Assembly (NCBI GenBank): GCA_017438975.1
Contig: JAFRUH010000017.1
Location: forward strand, 23,055-87,054
Source: Bacteroidales bacterium
GTDB taxonomy: Bacteria > Bacteroidota > Bacteroidia > Bacteroidales > UBA932
Direction: 5' to 3'
DNA length: 64,000 bases
Made by a program: the position numbers and the translations under genes. Positions 24,343 to 34,168 of this stretch are shown here, piece by piece (the stretch's first letter is position 1; every line of letters starts with the position of its first letter). The notes under the pieces were generated by a model that worked only from the letters and a program-made list of their open reading frames with translations, was not told the DNA's origin and made no database searches.

Positions 24343-25614
24343 TTAATTGTCTTTAATGATCTGTCCCCAGAGGTATAGGTCATCAACTCCATAATAGGTG
24401 GTTGCCGCCGATTCATCTTCGTATTCAATCAGGAACGTATTGAAGTTCCGGAGGAATTTGAATCTCAGGTATCTGACCGGACGCTGGGGGTTGGGGACAT
24501 CTTCCGAAGCCTCGAACGTGTATTCGCTGATATTCCTGAACCAATTCTGGTCTTCTTCCGTGATCTCTCCGACCCCGCCGTCCTCTCCGGTATAGCCCGA
24601 AGGTTTGTACGAACGGACATCTTTCAGCAGGAACCAGCTGTCGTCCCAGCTTCCGTCGGGATTCGGGTTCATGCTGCCGTAAACCTGCCAGTGCTGGGGA
24701 TATACGCCGCGATAATCAAAGGAATTCTTTGAGGGCATCAGGCGCATACGACTGAGTTGTGCCGTATATCCGAGGTCTAACGTAAACCATCTCACCACAG
24801 GCCCTTCTATAGGCGTGTAAAAGAAAGTGGAGGTGCTCCGGTCAAACATATTGGTGAAGCGATACTTTGTATTTCTTTCGCCGCAGTCTGTCGGAAGAAG
24901 GGCGTTTTTCCACGTCGAGTAAGGCAGTTCTTCCTCATAGAGCGGGGTGATGACTTTGTACAGGGTATCGGAGGCGTTGCCCCAGCGGTCGCGGAGATAA
25001 GCTCCGTATATCTGGGGCTTGGACTCGAGATCATGCCGGATGAAAGTCCCTTTCTTCAGAGCGGTATGGAAAGTATAGAGGTCATTCCACTCCATCTCCC
25101 GGGCTTGTCTTCCATCTTCCGTAAGGAGGGAATCCGCCATCAGGACGATGGCGAGATCACTCTCCTCCTCATTTCCTTCCATGGACACGATAATTCCTCC
25201 GAATGTCTCAAACAGGTCGAGCTTTGCCGTCATGACCATCGGGGTCTCCGGGGTGATGGTAATCTCGGTCGGTTCAGACACCTTTCCATTGGCGGAGATA
25301 CTCTGGACGATGGCAGGGTGGGCCTTGGTATCCCCGAAGCCTTCAACGATCAGGGAATCGACATATCGGGAAGACATATTCTGGCATTCCTCTCCGTTTC
25401 TTTGATAGGAAACCTGGACTCCCATGATGTTTTCGTCGTCGGGAATGCTGTATTTGATGATGGCTCCGCCCGGTTTGGAAATCACCTGAGTGACCGTAAC
25501 CTTGGACGGGACGGGAGCGTTCGGATCGATCTGGTCAATGCGCCCTTCTTCCATGCAACCGAAAAGGGAAAGGGTCGACAGAAGGATCAAGGTTGTAGTT
25601 ATTCTCGTTTTCAT
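24343..25614 (-). CDS. DUF4959/DUF5126/DUF5000 surface lipoprotein
   Basis: 423 aa. The signal ends LSLFGC (lipobox, Cys 20). The N-terminal DUF4959 Ig-like domain (VTVTQVISKPGGAIIKYSIPDDENIMGVQVSY) is followed by a second Ig-like domain (DUF5126 type), and a C-terminal discoidin-like DUF5000 domain (TNMFDRSTSTFFY ... WFTLDLGYTAQLSRMRLMP ... HWQVYGS). The discoidin part suggests carbohydrate binding at the cell surface. Start 25614 is the only one giving a signal peptide. It lies between susD and DUF4998. Confidence 0.9.
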   Translation of the reverse strand: MKTRITTTLILLSTLSLFGCMEEGRIDQIDPNAPVPSKVTVTQVISKPGGAIIKYSIPDDENIMGVQVSYQRNGEECQNMSSRYVDSLIVEGFGDTKAHPAIVQSISANGKVSEPTEITITPETPMVMTAKLDLFETFGGIIVSMEGNEEESDLAIVLMADSLLTEDGRQAREMEWNDLYTFHTALKKGTFIRHDLESKPQIYGAYLRDRWGNASDTLYKVITPLYEEELPYSTWKNALLPTDCGERNTKYRFTNMFDRSTSTFFYTPIEGPVVRWFTLDLGYTAQLSRMRLMPSKNSFDYRGVYPQHWQVYGSMNPNPDGSWDDSWFLLKDVRSYKPSGYTGEDGGVGEITEEDQNWFRNISEYTFEASEDVPNPQRPVRYLRFKFLRNFNTFLIEYEDESAATTYYGVDDLYLWGQIIKDN

Positions 25615-25646
25615 TCTATTACAATTATGCGTTATATATACTCTAT

Positions 25647-27632
25647 TTACCATCCTAAGTTCTGGATGAGGTTCGGATTGTTTTCCAACGTGGCAGTCGA
25701 AAGGGGCCAGAAATAATCCTTGAGCGTAAAGTTCTGGAAGACGAGTGATGTTTTCTTGTAATATTTGGCGGCAGTTCCCGGCTGGTCCGTATTCCAGCGG
25801 AAAAATCCTTTCTGATATTCCTCCCGGGCCTCTTTCCATCGGCGGAGGTCCCAGAAACGCTGCCCCTCGAACGCCAGTTCGATCAGGCGCTCCCGGTGAA
25901 TGATATCACGCATTCCGATCTGGGTCTGCCATTTGCCGGGGCTGTTGCTGTAGGTTTCCCAAGCATCCTTGACCCCGGGGATTCCCGCCCGGGAACGGAC
26001 GGCATCCAGGTAGTGGAACATCTCTTCGCTGTGCGCCCCGCTCGGACCTTCCGCTTCATTGATTGCCTCTGCATAAAGCAGGTACAGGTCGGCCAGGCGG
26101 ATGTTGGGCCAGATCCAGGGGGAAATCGAATAGGTCGAATTCGACATCACCCGGGTGTCGTATTTGGACCACTTTTTACACATGTATCCGGTAATCCAAG
26201 GGGTATTCGCCGTAAGGGAAGTCCGGTTGATCTTATACAGATTGGACGGAGTCGGATTAGACATATTGGGCCCGAACCAAAGGCAGGTATCGAAACCCAG
26301 GTCGGCATAGAAGCGGGGCTCCCTGTCAAAATTGAACTGTGCGGTCTGGAGACCCGCCTGCATGTACCAGCGTTCCTCCGGCACGTCCGCAATGGTCCGC
26401 AGTTCGTACGGATCCACGTCGGCCCGCTCCTTATCATTTTCTACGGGAAGACCATGTTTTGTATAGAACTGATCGGCAATTTTCAGTGCGATGCCAAAAC
26501 TGTCCCAACCTCTCATGTGGAGGAAACTGGGATAGGTTTCAGGGTCCAGGTTCGGGGTTGAGAGGAACGTCAGATGGGATGTCGCCGCTTTGTTTCCAGA
26601 TCCGGACACGTAATACTGGGCATTCCCCCAGACACATTCCTTGTTCCAGCTGGAACAGAGGGCTTCACGGAGTGTCAGTTCCTGGATGATATGTTCATCC
26701 GCACGGATGGCACCGTCGTAATAGTAGAGCCCCTTGCCAACCTCATGGCACAGGTCGATGGCTTCCTTGCAGGCCGTCATGGCCGCTTCCCATCTCTGTT
26801 TCACCTGGGCTTCCGTCTTGGACGGGAAAAGCTGGACGCCCCGGGAATCCACCAGCGTAAACTGCTCCGCATTGTTATTGAACAGGGGACTGGCGGCAGT
26901 GACCGCAATCTTCGCCTTGATGGCTGCCGCGACGACTCTGTTGATCCGTCCCAGTTCTTCATCACCGGCCTCCATCAGCTCCAGGTCCGGCATCGCCTCG
27001 TCAATCAGTTCGATCATGTAGTCGAAGCAATCGTCGACGTTGTCCCTGAAAACACGGACGGTCTCGATGCCGTCACTGACATCGAAGTTCTCCCTGACAA
27101 TGGGAACGGGTCCCCACTTCCGGACGAGCCAGAACAGGAAATACGCTTTCAGGACCTTGGCTTCTCCGATCCACTGCTTTTTCTCAACCTCGGTCATGTC
27201 CGGGACGGATAAGATATTATCCGCCAGCGTATTGCAGTACCGGATGCCTTGATAGAGAGAATTCCAGTCATAGTTGTAAGGGGAAGTGACATTCTGTTCC
27301 CCGCGGGCAAGGTGAATGGCTTGGACGGCGGAACTGTTGAGAGAATAGGTCGAGGGGCTGTTCAGCACCTGCTCCCTGAACCAAAACTCATCCCCTCCGA
27401 GCATGGCAGGGGAGCCGGCATGACCCTCATAAGGCAGGAAGCTGTAGCAGGAATAGAGGTATTTGATTGCGGTCGAACGCATGTTGAACACCATCTCCAG
27501 CGTGGCCATGCCGTCATCCGGCGCGATGTCCAGGTACTTGTTGCAAGACGCTGGAAGCAGGGCCAGTACCGCGAGCGCAGAGGCACTCCACCTTCGGATT
27601 ATATTTTTGAGATTCTTCATATCAATCATCAT
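25647..27632 (-). CDS. SusD/RagB-like nutrient-binding outer-membrane lipoprotein
   Basis: 661 aa from ATG 27632, which overlaps the susC stop as ATGA; ATG 27620 (MKNLKNI) is an alternative. The lipobox is LLPASC. The N-terminal SusD-like region has KYLDIAPDDGMATLEMVF and the TPR-like helices WIGEAKVLKAYFLFWLVRKWGPVPIV, and the C-terminal RagB domain ends with LIELAFEGQRFWDLRRWKEA and NPNLIQNLGW. It caps the SusC barrel and binds the glycan at the surface. Confidence 0.97.
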   Translation of the reverse strand: MMIDMKNLKNIIRRWSASALAVLALLPASCNKYLDIAPDDGMATLEMVFNMRSTAIKYLYSCYSFLPYEGHAGSPAMLGGDEFWFREQVLNSPSTYSLNSSAVQAIHLARGEQNVTSPYNYDWNSLYQGIRYCNTLADNILSVPDMTEVEKKQWIGEAKVLKAYFLFWLVRKWGPVPIVRENFDVSDGIETVRVFRDNVDDCFDYMIELIDEAMPDLELMEAGDEELGRINRVVAAAIKAKIAVTAASPLFNNNAEQFTLVDSRGVQLFPSKTEAQVKQRWEAAMTACKEAIDLCHEVGKGLYYYDGAIRADEHIIQELTLREALCSSWNKECVWGNAQYYVSGSGNKAATSHLTFLSTPNLDPETYPSFLHMRGWDSFGIALKIADQFYTKHGLPVENDKERADVDPYELRTIADVPEERWYMQAGLQTAQFNFDREPRFYADLGFDTCLWFGPNMSNPTPSNLYKINRTSLTANTPWITGYMCKKWSKYDTRVMSNSTYSISPWIWPNIRLADLYLLYAEAINEAEGPSGAHSEEMFHYLDAVRSRAGIPGVKDAWETYSNSPGKWQTQIGMRDIIHRERLIELAFEGQRFWDLRRWKEAREEYQKGFFRWNTDQPGTAAKYYKKTSLVFQNFTLKDYFWPLSTATLENNPNLIQNLGW

Positions 27633-30600
27633 TTAAGAGTAATATTGACACCGAGATTGACAACCCTTTGAATCGGGTAATTGAACCCGTCTCCGCCAAG
27701 TTCTACGTCCCAAAGCTTGAATTTGCTCCAGGTCAGGAGGTTGGATCCGCTCATATACAGGCGCAGATTGTCAATATGGGCCTTCCGGAGCCTCTTGTTG
27801 GGGAAAGTGTACCCGAGTTCGACCTGCTTCAGCCGCAGGAAGGAACCGTCCCGCATGAACCAGGTGCTTCTGGCCGTATTGTTCTTGTTGACATTGACGC
27901 TCATCCGGGGCCAGAGCGCATAGACATTCTGGTTTTCTTCGGACCAGTGGTCGTCGGCATAAGCCTTCATCAACTGAGTCTCATTGACAAAGGGAGAAGT
28001 ACTTGACGCATCGATCCAGAAGGAGACGTTCCCTTCTCCCTGGAAGAAGACGGAGGCGTCGAATCCCTTGTAACCCAGGGAAAGACCGAAACCGTAGACA
28101 ATCTCAGGGGTGGTTGGATTTCCGATCGGAACCATATCGGCGGCGGTGATCACGCCGTCGTTATTGACATCCGTGAATTTGATATCTCCTCCGCCATAGG
28201 CACTGCCGAAATTCTGGGAAGGCGTATTCCTGGCCTCTGCATCGTCGACGAAGAGCCTCTCGGCGATATATCCCCATTTCTGGGAGATGGACTGCCCGAT
28301 ATGGCTTCTCCAGGGTTCTGCGTAGTCCGGTTCCTCAAAAACGCTGTAGACGCCACGTGCATAAGTGAAATTCAGCCGCGCCGCAGTCCAGAAATCCCGG
28401 CCCCAGGACTGCTGGAAATCGCTTTGGATATCGACGCCATGCGCTTTCGCCTCGCCGATATTGGCGCGGACCGGAGCGGTAAGGCCCATGGTCGTAGGGA
28501 TGTCGGAACGGCTCTGGAGGAGGTTCGTCCTTTTCTCGGTATAGTACTCAGCGATAATGTTCAGTTTGTCGAAGAGACCGAGTTCGAGGGCGAAATTATT
28601 CTTATAGGAAGTCTCCCAGGTAATGTTGTCGTTCGCGTAGATGTCAACATTGATTCCGTCATAGGATGACCCTCCGTCCCGGCCGAATTTGGCCGAGCGG
28701 GAAGAATCGCTCATATCTACACTGGACAGGTAGAAGAAGCGGTCGGCGCTGGTACCGATATTATCGTTACCCACCAGACCATAAGTATAGCGGAGTTTGA
28801 GGGTGTTGACCGTTTTCTTGAGGGGTTTCCAGAAATCCTCGTTGGAGATCATCCACGCCAGACCGGCGGAAGGGAAGAAGCCCCACCTGTGCTTGGCGGC
28901 AAAGCGCTCCGAACCGTTGTAGCCGAAGTTGAACTCGGCGAAATACCGGGATTTCCAGTTATACGTGAAACGTCCTGCCAGTCCGGCGTTGCGGGAAGGT
29001 AGGGACTGGGCCAGTGATGTGACGCTGGAGTCTGCTATCAGGGATTCGTGGGTGGTGAAAACCAGCAGGCCGCTCAGTCCGTGTCCTCCGAAGGTGCGGT
29101 TGTAATTGAGCCGCATTTCCGTATAGAGCGTATTGGTCATGCTCTTGGCACCGGGATAGTATCCCAGGTATTCCGTTCCGTTGCTGTTGATCTCGTCCAG
29201 GGTATATTTCCCGGTAAAGGAATCATAGAATCCGAGCGAGTAGTAGAACGGTTTGTAGTACCGGCTGGTGCTGAAGGACGACAGGCGCGAGATATTCAGC
29301 ATGGCTGAGGCACTCAGTCCCTTGGTGATGAATTCCAGATCCTGGTTCAGGTCCAGGACGGCGAGGATCTGGGAGCGGTTGCGGTCTTTATAGCCCTTGA
29401 CCATCTCCGCGTAAGGATTGGTATAGGTCGCGAGTCCATAATTGCCGAAGAGGATATGCTGCGTAAAGGTGTGCGCGGGATCCGGCTCGTAATAAGCCGG
29501 GAACATCACCGGATTGGCATGCATGACCTGGTTATAGACCTCGCTGCCGCCATTGATCGGTCCCGAATAATCGTCAAAGTTACCGGTGATGCGGACCCCC
29601 ATCTTCGTCGTTTTGGTAACGTTGATGTCGATATTGGCGCGGACCGTATAGTTCTTGGAATCGATGTTGTTGTTGAACGAGTTCCGGTGGTCCACCTTGA
29701 GGATACCGTTGTCGCGGGTGAGACCCATGGAAACGTAGTACTGGGCCACCTTGCCACCACCGGTGAGGTTGATCGTCGCCCGCTGGCTGGTTGCATAGTC
29801 ATTGAACAGCATATCGTACCAGTCGTTGTTCGGGTAGATATAGGGGTTCGAACCGGGTCTTCCGGTATTGGCAATCTTGTCTTTCGTGTAGAGCAGGTCG
29901 GCGGAGGGATCCCGGGTGAGGGCGGCCTCGTTGGCCAGTTTCATATAGGTGACGTTGTCGGCCAGCTCGATGGTCCTCGTCGGGGCGGAAATCGCGTTTT
30001 CCAAGCGGGCAAAGACCTTGACCGGTCCCTCGACACCGCGTTTGGTCGTAACGAGAATGACCCCGTTCGCACCGCGGGCACCGTACAGGGCCGTGGCTGT
30101 GGCATCTTTCATCACCGAGAAACTGGCGATGTCGTCAGGTTGGAGACGGGCGAGATCCGTTGCCGAGAGCTCGATGTTGTCAATCAGGATGAGCGGGGTC
30201 GTATTCCCTTCGAAAGTCGCGACACCGCGGATGAAGAAGTCCGTATTGTCCTGTCCGGGCTCGCCGCTCCTGGAGAAAGCGACCAATCCGGCCATGTTTC
30301 CGGCGAGGGCGGTCGTCAGGTCGCTGGAGGGGACTTTGAGCTCTTTCACGTCGATTGACGTGATGGCGCCGATGACGCTTTCCTTTTTCTGCTTGCCGAA
30401 AGCAACGGCGACGGCTTCTTCCAACTCATTGTTCTCTTCCGAGAGCTCAATGTTGATGACCTTCTGGTCGGTAACATTGACGAGCTGAGGCTGCATGCCG
30501 ACAAAGGAGAACACCAGTTGTTCTGTCGGTGCGACCTGGATTTCATAGGCGCCGTCAAGGTCGGTCAACACACCCCGCGAGGTATTTCCAACCTGGACGG

Positions 30601-30979
30601 TTGCTCCGGGGAGAGGCTCTCCTTTTTCGTCCAGGACATACCCCTTGACAGTCTTGGTCAGACCGGTTCCGGTAATTGTCTGCGGTAACTTCTTGGAGAT
30701 GATAATGTTCTTCCCCTGAATCTCATACGTCAAATCCTGCCCCTCAATGATCTGATTGATGGCAGATGGCAGATCGTTGGCCTTGACAGAGATAATCCTC
30801 TGTGTATCAATGTCGTTTGATACATATACAAAGGAATAACCGCTCTTTTCCTTCAGTTCTGTGATCGCTTTTTTGACCGTTACGTTGACCAGATTCAACG
30901 AAACGCTCTGTGCCATCACGGATAGGCTCAAGAGAAGGCCTCCCAAGACCAGCAGCACGGATTGTTTTGTCTTATTCAT
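27629..30979 (-). CDS. SusC/RagA-type TonB-dependent transporter with STN signalling domain
   Basis: 1116 aa. Order: signal peptide to about residue 23, STN (secretin/TonB N-terminal) domain about 25-95 (VKKAITELKEKSGYSFVYV), a carboxypeptidase-D-like domain about 110-185 (VKGYVLDEKGEPLPGATVQVG), plug domain with DDIASFSVMKDATATALYGARGANGVILVTT (about 280-310), and a 22-strand barrel ending VVNLGVNITLK. The STN domain and the upstream FecR indicate trans-envelope regulation by ligand. It imports an oligosaccharide with the SusD partner. Confidence 0.97.
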   Translation of the reverse strand: MNKTKQSVLLVLGGLLLSLSVMAQSVSLNLVNVTVKKAITELKEKSGYSFVYVSNDIDTQRIISVKANDLPSAINQIIEGQDLTYEIQGKNIIISKKLPQTITGTGLTKTVKGYVLDEKGEPLPGATVQVGNTSRGVLTDLDGAYEIQVAPTEQLVFSFVGMQPQLVNVTDQKVINIELSEENNELEEAVAVAFGKQKKESVIGAITSIDVKELKVPSSDLTTALAGNMAGLVAFSRSGEPGQDNTDFFIRGVATFEGNTTPLILIDNIELSATDLARLQPDDIASFSVMKDATATALYGARGANGVILVTTKRGVEGPVKVFARLENAISAPTRTIELADNVTYMKLANEAALTRDPSADLLYTKDKIANTGRPGSNPYIYPNNDWYDMLFNDYATSQRATINLTGGGKVAQYYVSMGLTRDNGILKVDHRNSFNNNIDSKNYTVRANIDINVTKTTKMGVRITGNFDDYSGPINGGSEVYNQVMHANPVMFPAYYEPDPAHTFTQHILFGNYGLATYTNPYAEMVKGYKDRNRSQILAVLDLNQDLEFITKGLSASAMLNISRLSSFSTSRYYKPFYYSLGFYDSFTGKYTLDEINSNGTEYLGYYPGAKSMTNTLYTEMRLNYNRTFGGHGLSGLLVFTTHESLIADSSVTSLAQSLPSRNAGLAGRFTYNWKSRYFAEFNFGYNGSERFAAKHRWGFFPSAGLAWMISNEDFWKPLKKTVNTLKLRYTYGLVGNDNIGTSADRFFYLSSVDMSDSSRSAKFGRDGGSSYDGINVDIYANDNITWETSYKNNFALELGLFDKLNIIAEYYTEKRTNLLQSRSDIPTTMGLTAPVRANIGEAKAHGVDIQSDFQQSWGRDFWTAARLNFTYARGVYSVFEEPDYAEPWRSHIGQSISQKWGYIAERLFVDDAEARNTPSQNFGSAYGGGDIKFTDVNNDGVITAADMVPIGNPTTPEIVYGFGLSLGYKGFDASVFFQGEGNVSFWIDASSTSPFVNETQLMKAYADDHWSEENQNVYALWPRMSVNVNKNNTARSTWFMRDGSFLRLKQVELGYTFPNKRLRKAHIDNLRLYMSGSNLLTWSKFKLWDVELGGDGFNYPIQRVVNLGVNITLK

Positions 30980-31018
30980 GCCGGTTATTTAATTGTTATT
31001 ATAATAGGTTTACCAGTT

Positions 31019-32062
31019 TTACTTGTGTTCCCGCATGGTTACGATTCCATCCTTGATCGTATAGTCGATCTTATTGGTGGCGGACAGCATGTCCAGGATA
31101 TCTTCGATGCTCATTTCCCGGCGGACGAAGTGTCCGTAGATCCTGAGATTGCGAAGGTTGTCTCCCAGGATCGTAATCTTGACATCATAGTACCGCTCCA
31201 GCTCCTTCGCGATATCCGAAAGCAGCTCTTCATCGAAGAACAGGTCGCCGGTAGTCCATTGCATGGCGTTGGCGGCATCCTTGGATTCGATGTGCATGGT
31301 TCCGCTATGCTTGTCGAGGACCACCCGCTGGTCCGGATTGAGGAACTTCTCGGATGTGGATGGACGCAGTTTGTTCGTCAGTGCGATCTTGCCTTCCTTG
31401 AGGGAGACGATGGCTTCCAAATCCTCCGGATAATCCCTGAAATTGAATTTCGTCCCGACGACACGGACCTGGAGATCGTTCGAGCAGACGACCATCGGGA
31501 GCGTCTCATTCCGAGCAACCTCAAACCACCCCTCCCCGCTGAGGAAGATGTTTCGGTCGCTGACCCCGAATCCCTGCGAATAGACCATGCGGGACCCCGC
31601 GTTCATCGTGACGACGGTACCGTCCGGAAGAGTCATCCGGGTTGAAGAACCTAAAGGGGCATCGACAACGATATCCGCGAACTGGTCTTTGACCTTTTCG
31701 GCACCGTGGCGGTTTCCGCCCCAATAAGCCAGCATGGCAACAAGGATGGCAGCGGCAGCCATGGACGCATACCGGAGCAGGCGCGCAGGCTTTCTTTTCT
31801 TTCCCGTATCCTGATGGACCGAAGAGGCAAATTCTCCGGCATGCTCAGCCTTGAACAGCTCAAACGCCCGGCGGGCACTGTACCTGTCGCGGATCTTTTC
31901 CGTTCCGGATAACAGCCAGACCTCGCACGTTTTCCGGAAATACGAGCGATTCTCTTCCGAGGACATGACCCAGGAATCCAGTGCCTGCCGTTCATTCTCC
32001 CCGATCTCCTGGTTCAGGTAATCGAGAATCCACTCATCAATTTGGGTGTTGGTTGTTTTCAT
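31019..32062 (-). CDS. FecR-type anti-sigma factor
   Basis: 347 aa. A cytoplasmic N-terminal part (ALDSWVMSSEENRSYF, sigma-binding DUF4880-like) is followed by one transmembrane helix (YASMAAAAILVAMLAYWGG, about residue 90-110). The periplasmic FecR domain contains STRMTLPDGTVVTMNAGSRM and VRVVGTKFNFRDY, and a DUF4974 domain lies at the C-terminus (LERYYDVKITILGDNLRN...). It lies just upstream of susC, but its presumed sigma factor is at 33574-34152, beyond an inverted gene. Confidence 0.95.
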   Translation of the reverse strand: MKTTNTQIDEWILDYLNQEIGENERQALDSWVMSSEENRSYFRKTCEVWLLSGTEKIRDRYSARRAFELFKAEHAGEFASSVHQDTGKKRKPARLLRYASMAAAAILVAMLAYWGGNRHGAEKVKDQFADIVVDAPLGSSTRMTLPDGTVVTMNAGSRMVYSQGFGVSDRNIFLSGEGWFEVARNETLPMVVCSNDLQVRVVGTKFNFRDYPEDLEAIVSLKEGKIALTNKLRPSTSEKFLNPDQRVVLDKHSGTMHIESKDAANAMQWTTGDLFFDEELLSDIAKELERYYDVKITILGDNLRNLRIYGHFVRREMSIEDILDMLSATNKIDYTIKDGIVTMREHK

Positions 32063-32164
32063 TTTCTTGTCAAAGCATTAATAAGACGAAACTTGACGAT
32101 CAGTCGGGTAGTGGAAAAATATAAGAAATAATTTATTTGATTTGCATTTTCATTTCGTTCGTAG

Positions 32165-32172
32165 TACTTTTG
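32165..32172 (+). promoter_or_regulatory. -7 promoter box of the BACON lipoprotein gene
   Basis: It reads TACTTTTG, 29 nt before ATG 32202. It lies in the 139-bp divergent gap with fecR; no equally clear box is seen for fecR. Confidence 0.45.
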
Positions 32173-32201
32173 CCCACCCCCCAAACAGCTTATTCTAAAA
32201 T

Positions 32202-33572
32202 ATGAAACGCTTAGTCAAAATCTTTATCGCCCTTCTCTTTCTCACCCTGACGCCAGGGTGCGATCAGAAAAAAGAAGAGGCTCCCCGGTTTTCCGCCTTT
32301 GCCGCGGAAGACACAACGATCGCCGCAGAAGCGACCTCGGTCACAACCGTTTCTTTCTCCGCCACAGCGTCATGGAACACGCGAGTCGAAGTAGACTGGC
32401 TCACAGCCTCTCCGCAATCCGGGGACACGGGGGACTGGAACGTGCAGATCAAATCCACTCCGAACACGGTTACAAAGTCCCGCACCGGGAGAGTCCAATT
32501 CATTTGCGGAGAAGATAAACGCGTGCTCACCGTTACCCAGGAGGCCTCCCTCCCGGCTCCCGAACCGGAGCCGGAACCGGTTTCCGGTCCACTGCTTACC
32601 GACAGGTTCTCAAGAGACCTTCTCTTCAGCACGGGACGCATGCGCACGACGACAGCCGTCATGCAGAGTTTCGATATCGCCAAGGATGGGGAAACCATCT
32701 TCTACAGTCAGTTGAACAATAAATTCAGGATCTATCTCTCATGGAACAAGCGCAACAGCGAAGAAACGCCTACTTCCCGCTGCATGACCCTGTGTTACTC
32801 CGGCCACGGATCCAATTTCTCCCTGGAAGAAACGGCAAACAGCAACTATATCTGGATCAGCAATTATGCCTCCCAGAATGCTTCCGGTGATTATTGGGAT
32901 GCACAGATTATCTCCCGGATTCCCCTTGAGGCCGGAGCGACCCTCAAACCTTGGCAGAGTACCGAGAACTACTATTTCGGGGAGAAAAACATCGCTGTTG
33001 CTGTCGATATCGACGGAGACATGCTGACCATCCTGGGAGTTACGACCGGCCGCATCAGAACCTACCGGCTCAGCCAGCTCAAAGCCCTGCCGGTGGAAGA
33101 CATTACCCTGGAGCCGCTGACCTATGGCGGCGAGGCAAAATCGGATGACCCGAAAACTACCGTTTCGCCCGTCGTCAAGGCCCGGGACGGGCGCAAGGTG
33201 ACCCCTCTCGGCGATTTTACGATCAAGCGGGAACACTACAGTGACGGGACCGGAGTCTCGTGGCAGGGCTTCGACATCCATGACGGGCTGATCTATCAGT
33301 CCCAGGGCAATGGACATGCAGACGGAACGCCGTCCCCCGGCTGGCTTCAGGTCCGGAAAATTGACGGAACCGTTGTCATCCCGCTCACTAAATACAAAGC
33401 GCTCGAAGATCTGGATGCGCTGAAAGCGGCCGGCATCACTGACACGGGTTATATGGAACCGGAAGGGGTAAAATTCCGCCATGGCGCCGTATTCTGCGGA
33501 TTCTGTTCCAAGAATTCCGAAGACATCCGCCGCGGGACGATCTTCCGCTATGATCCGAAATTGATCCAGTAG
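32202..33572 (+). CDS. Surface lipoprotein: BACON domain plus propeller-like domain
   Basis: 456 aa. The lipobox is LTPGC (Cys 20). Residues about 30-110 form a BACON domain (TASWNTRVEVDWLTASPQSG ... TKSRTGRVQFICGEDKRVLTVTQEA). A Pro-Glu linker (PAPEPEPEPVSG) joins it to a roughly 330-residue repeat-containing domain with VMQSFDIAKDGETIFYSQ, CYSGHGSNFSLEE and NSNYIWISNYA. That order resembles phage receptor-binding/TagC-like beta-propellers (HGxS followed by IW), which is my inference. It is divergent from fecR and 1 bp short of the convergent sigma gene. It may bind or cleave glycans at the cell surface. Confidence 0.7.
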   Translation: MKRLVKIFIALLFLTLTPGCDQKKEEAPRFSAFAAEDTTIAAEATSVTTVSFSATASWNTRVEVDWLTASPQSGDTGDWNVQIKSTPNTVTKSRTGRVQFICGEDKRVLTVTQEASLPAPEPEPEPVSGPLLTDRFSRDLLFSTGRMRTTTAVMQSFDIAKDGETIFYSQLNNKFRIYLSWNKRNSEETPTSRCMTLCYSGHGSNFSLEETANSNYIWISNYASQNASGDYWDAQIISRIPLEAGATLKPWQSTENYYFGEKNIAVAVDIDGDMLTILGVTTGRIRTYRLSQLKALPVEDITLEPLTYGGEAKSDDPKTTVSPVVKARDGRKVTPLGDFTIKREHYSDGTGVSWQGFDIHDGLIYQSQGNGHADGTPSPGWLQVRKIDGTVVIPLTKYKALEDLDALKAAGITDTGYMEPEGVKFRHGAVFCGFCSKNSEDIRRGTIFRYDPKLIQ

Positions 33573-33573
33573 G

Positions 33574-34152
33574 CTACAGGGTAGAGAGGAACAGAAGCAC
33601 CAGTCCCAGATACTCTCCGAATTCTTTCCGAAGCAGAGCAAGGGCCTGCCGGATATGGTATTTGACCGTACTGGGTGAAATCCCCAGCTGTTCCGCGATC
33701 TGATCGTATGTCAGCCCTTCGACCCGGCTCTTTTCAAAAACGCGCCGGGTCTGGGCGGGCATCTTATCCATGACAGCGAACAACTGTTTTTCCAGCTCTT
33801 TCTCAAGAAGAATGCCCAGCGGGTGGTCTTCATCGAAAGGAGGAGCGTTGCCGATCCCGCTCAAAGATGTCTGTTCCCGCTGCTGATAGCTGGACTTCAG
33901 ATAATCGAGACACCGGTTTCGCGTTGATTGAAGCAGGTAACTCCTGAGAGAGGTGCCGATATGGATGGTGGTCCGCTTTTCCCAGAGATGGGAGATGACA
34001 TCGGAGGCCAGCGCCGTCGCCAGGAAATCATCATGGACATACTGAGCGGCCAGATAGCACATGAACGGATAATGCCTTTCGTAAAGAATACGCCAGGCAT
34101 CCTCCTGTCCGAGGGCAAGTTCCTGAATCAACGAACGGTCTCCTTCGTTCAT
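33574..34152 (-). CDS. FecI-type ECF sigma factor
   Basis: 192 aa from ATG 34152 (MNEGDRSLIQELALGQEDAW), the usual start for Bacteroidota RNA polymerase sigma-70 factors; a longer reading into the GH78 gene is not family-like. Region 2 has FMCYLAAQYVHDDFLATALASDVISHLWEK, and region 4 has MPAQTRRVFEKSRVEGLTYDQIAEQLGISPSTVKYHIRQAL. The C-terminal hydrophobic tail (GLVLLFLSTL) is common in this group. It presumably pairs with FecR (31019-32062) to control the SusC/D genes. It lies 16 bp after the GH78 stop, so it is probably cotranscribed with it. Confidence 0.92.
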   Translation of the reverse strand: MNEGDRSLIQELALGQEDAWRILYERHYPFMCYLAAQYVHDDFLATALASDVISHLWEKRTTIHIGTSLRSYLLQSTRNRCLDYLKSSYQQREQTSLSGIGNAPPFDEDHPLGILLEKELEKQLFAVMDKMPAQTRRVFEKSRVEGLTYDQIAEQLGISPSTVKYHIRQALALLRKEFGEYLGLVLLFLSTL

Positions 34153-34168
34153 AAGCGATGCTCCGAGA

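Noticed and set aside
32202-33572. Phage tail or receptor-binding protein
   Set aside because: It has a lipobox and BACON domain and sits in a SusC/SusD locus, so a cell-surface lipoprotein is more likely.
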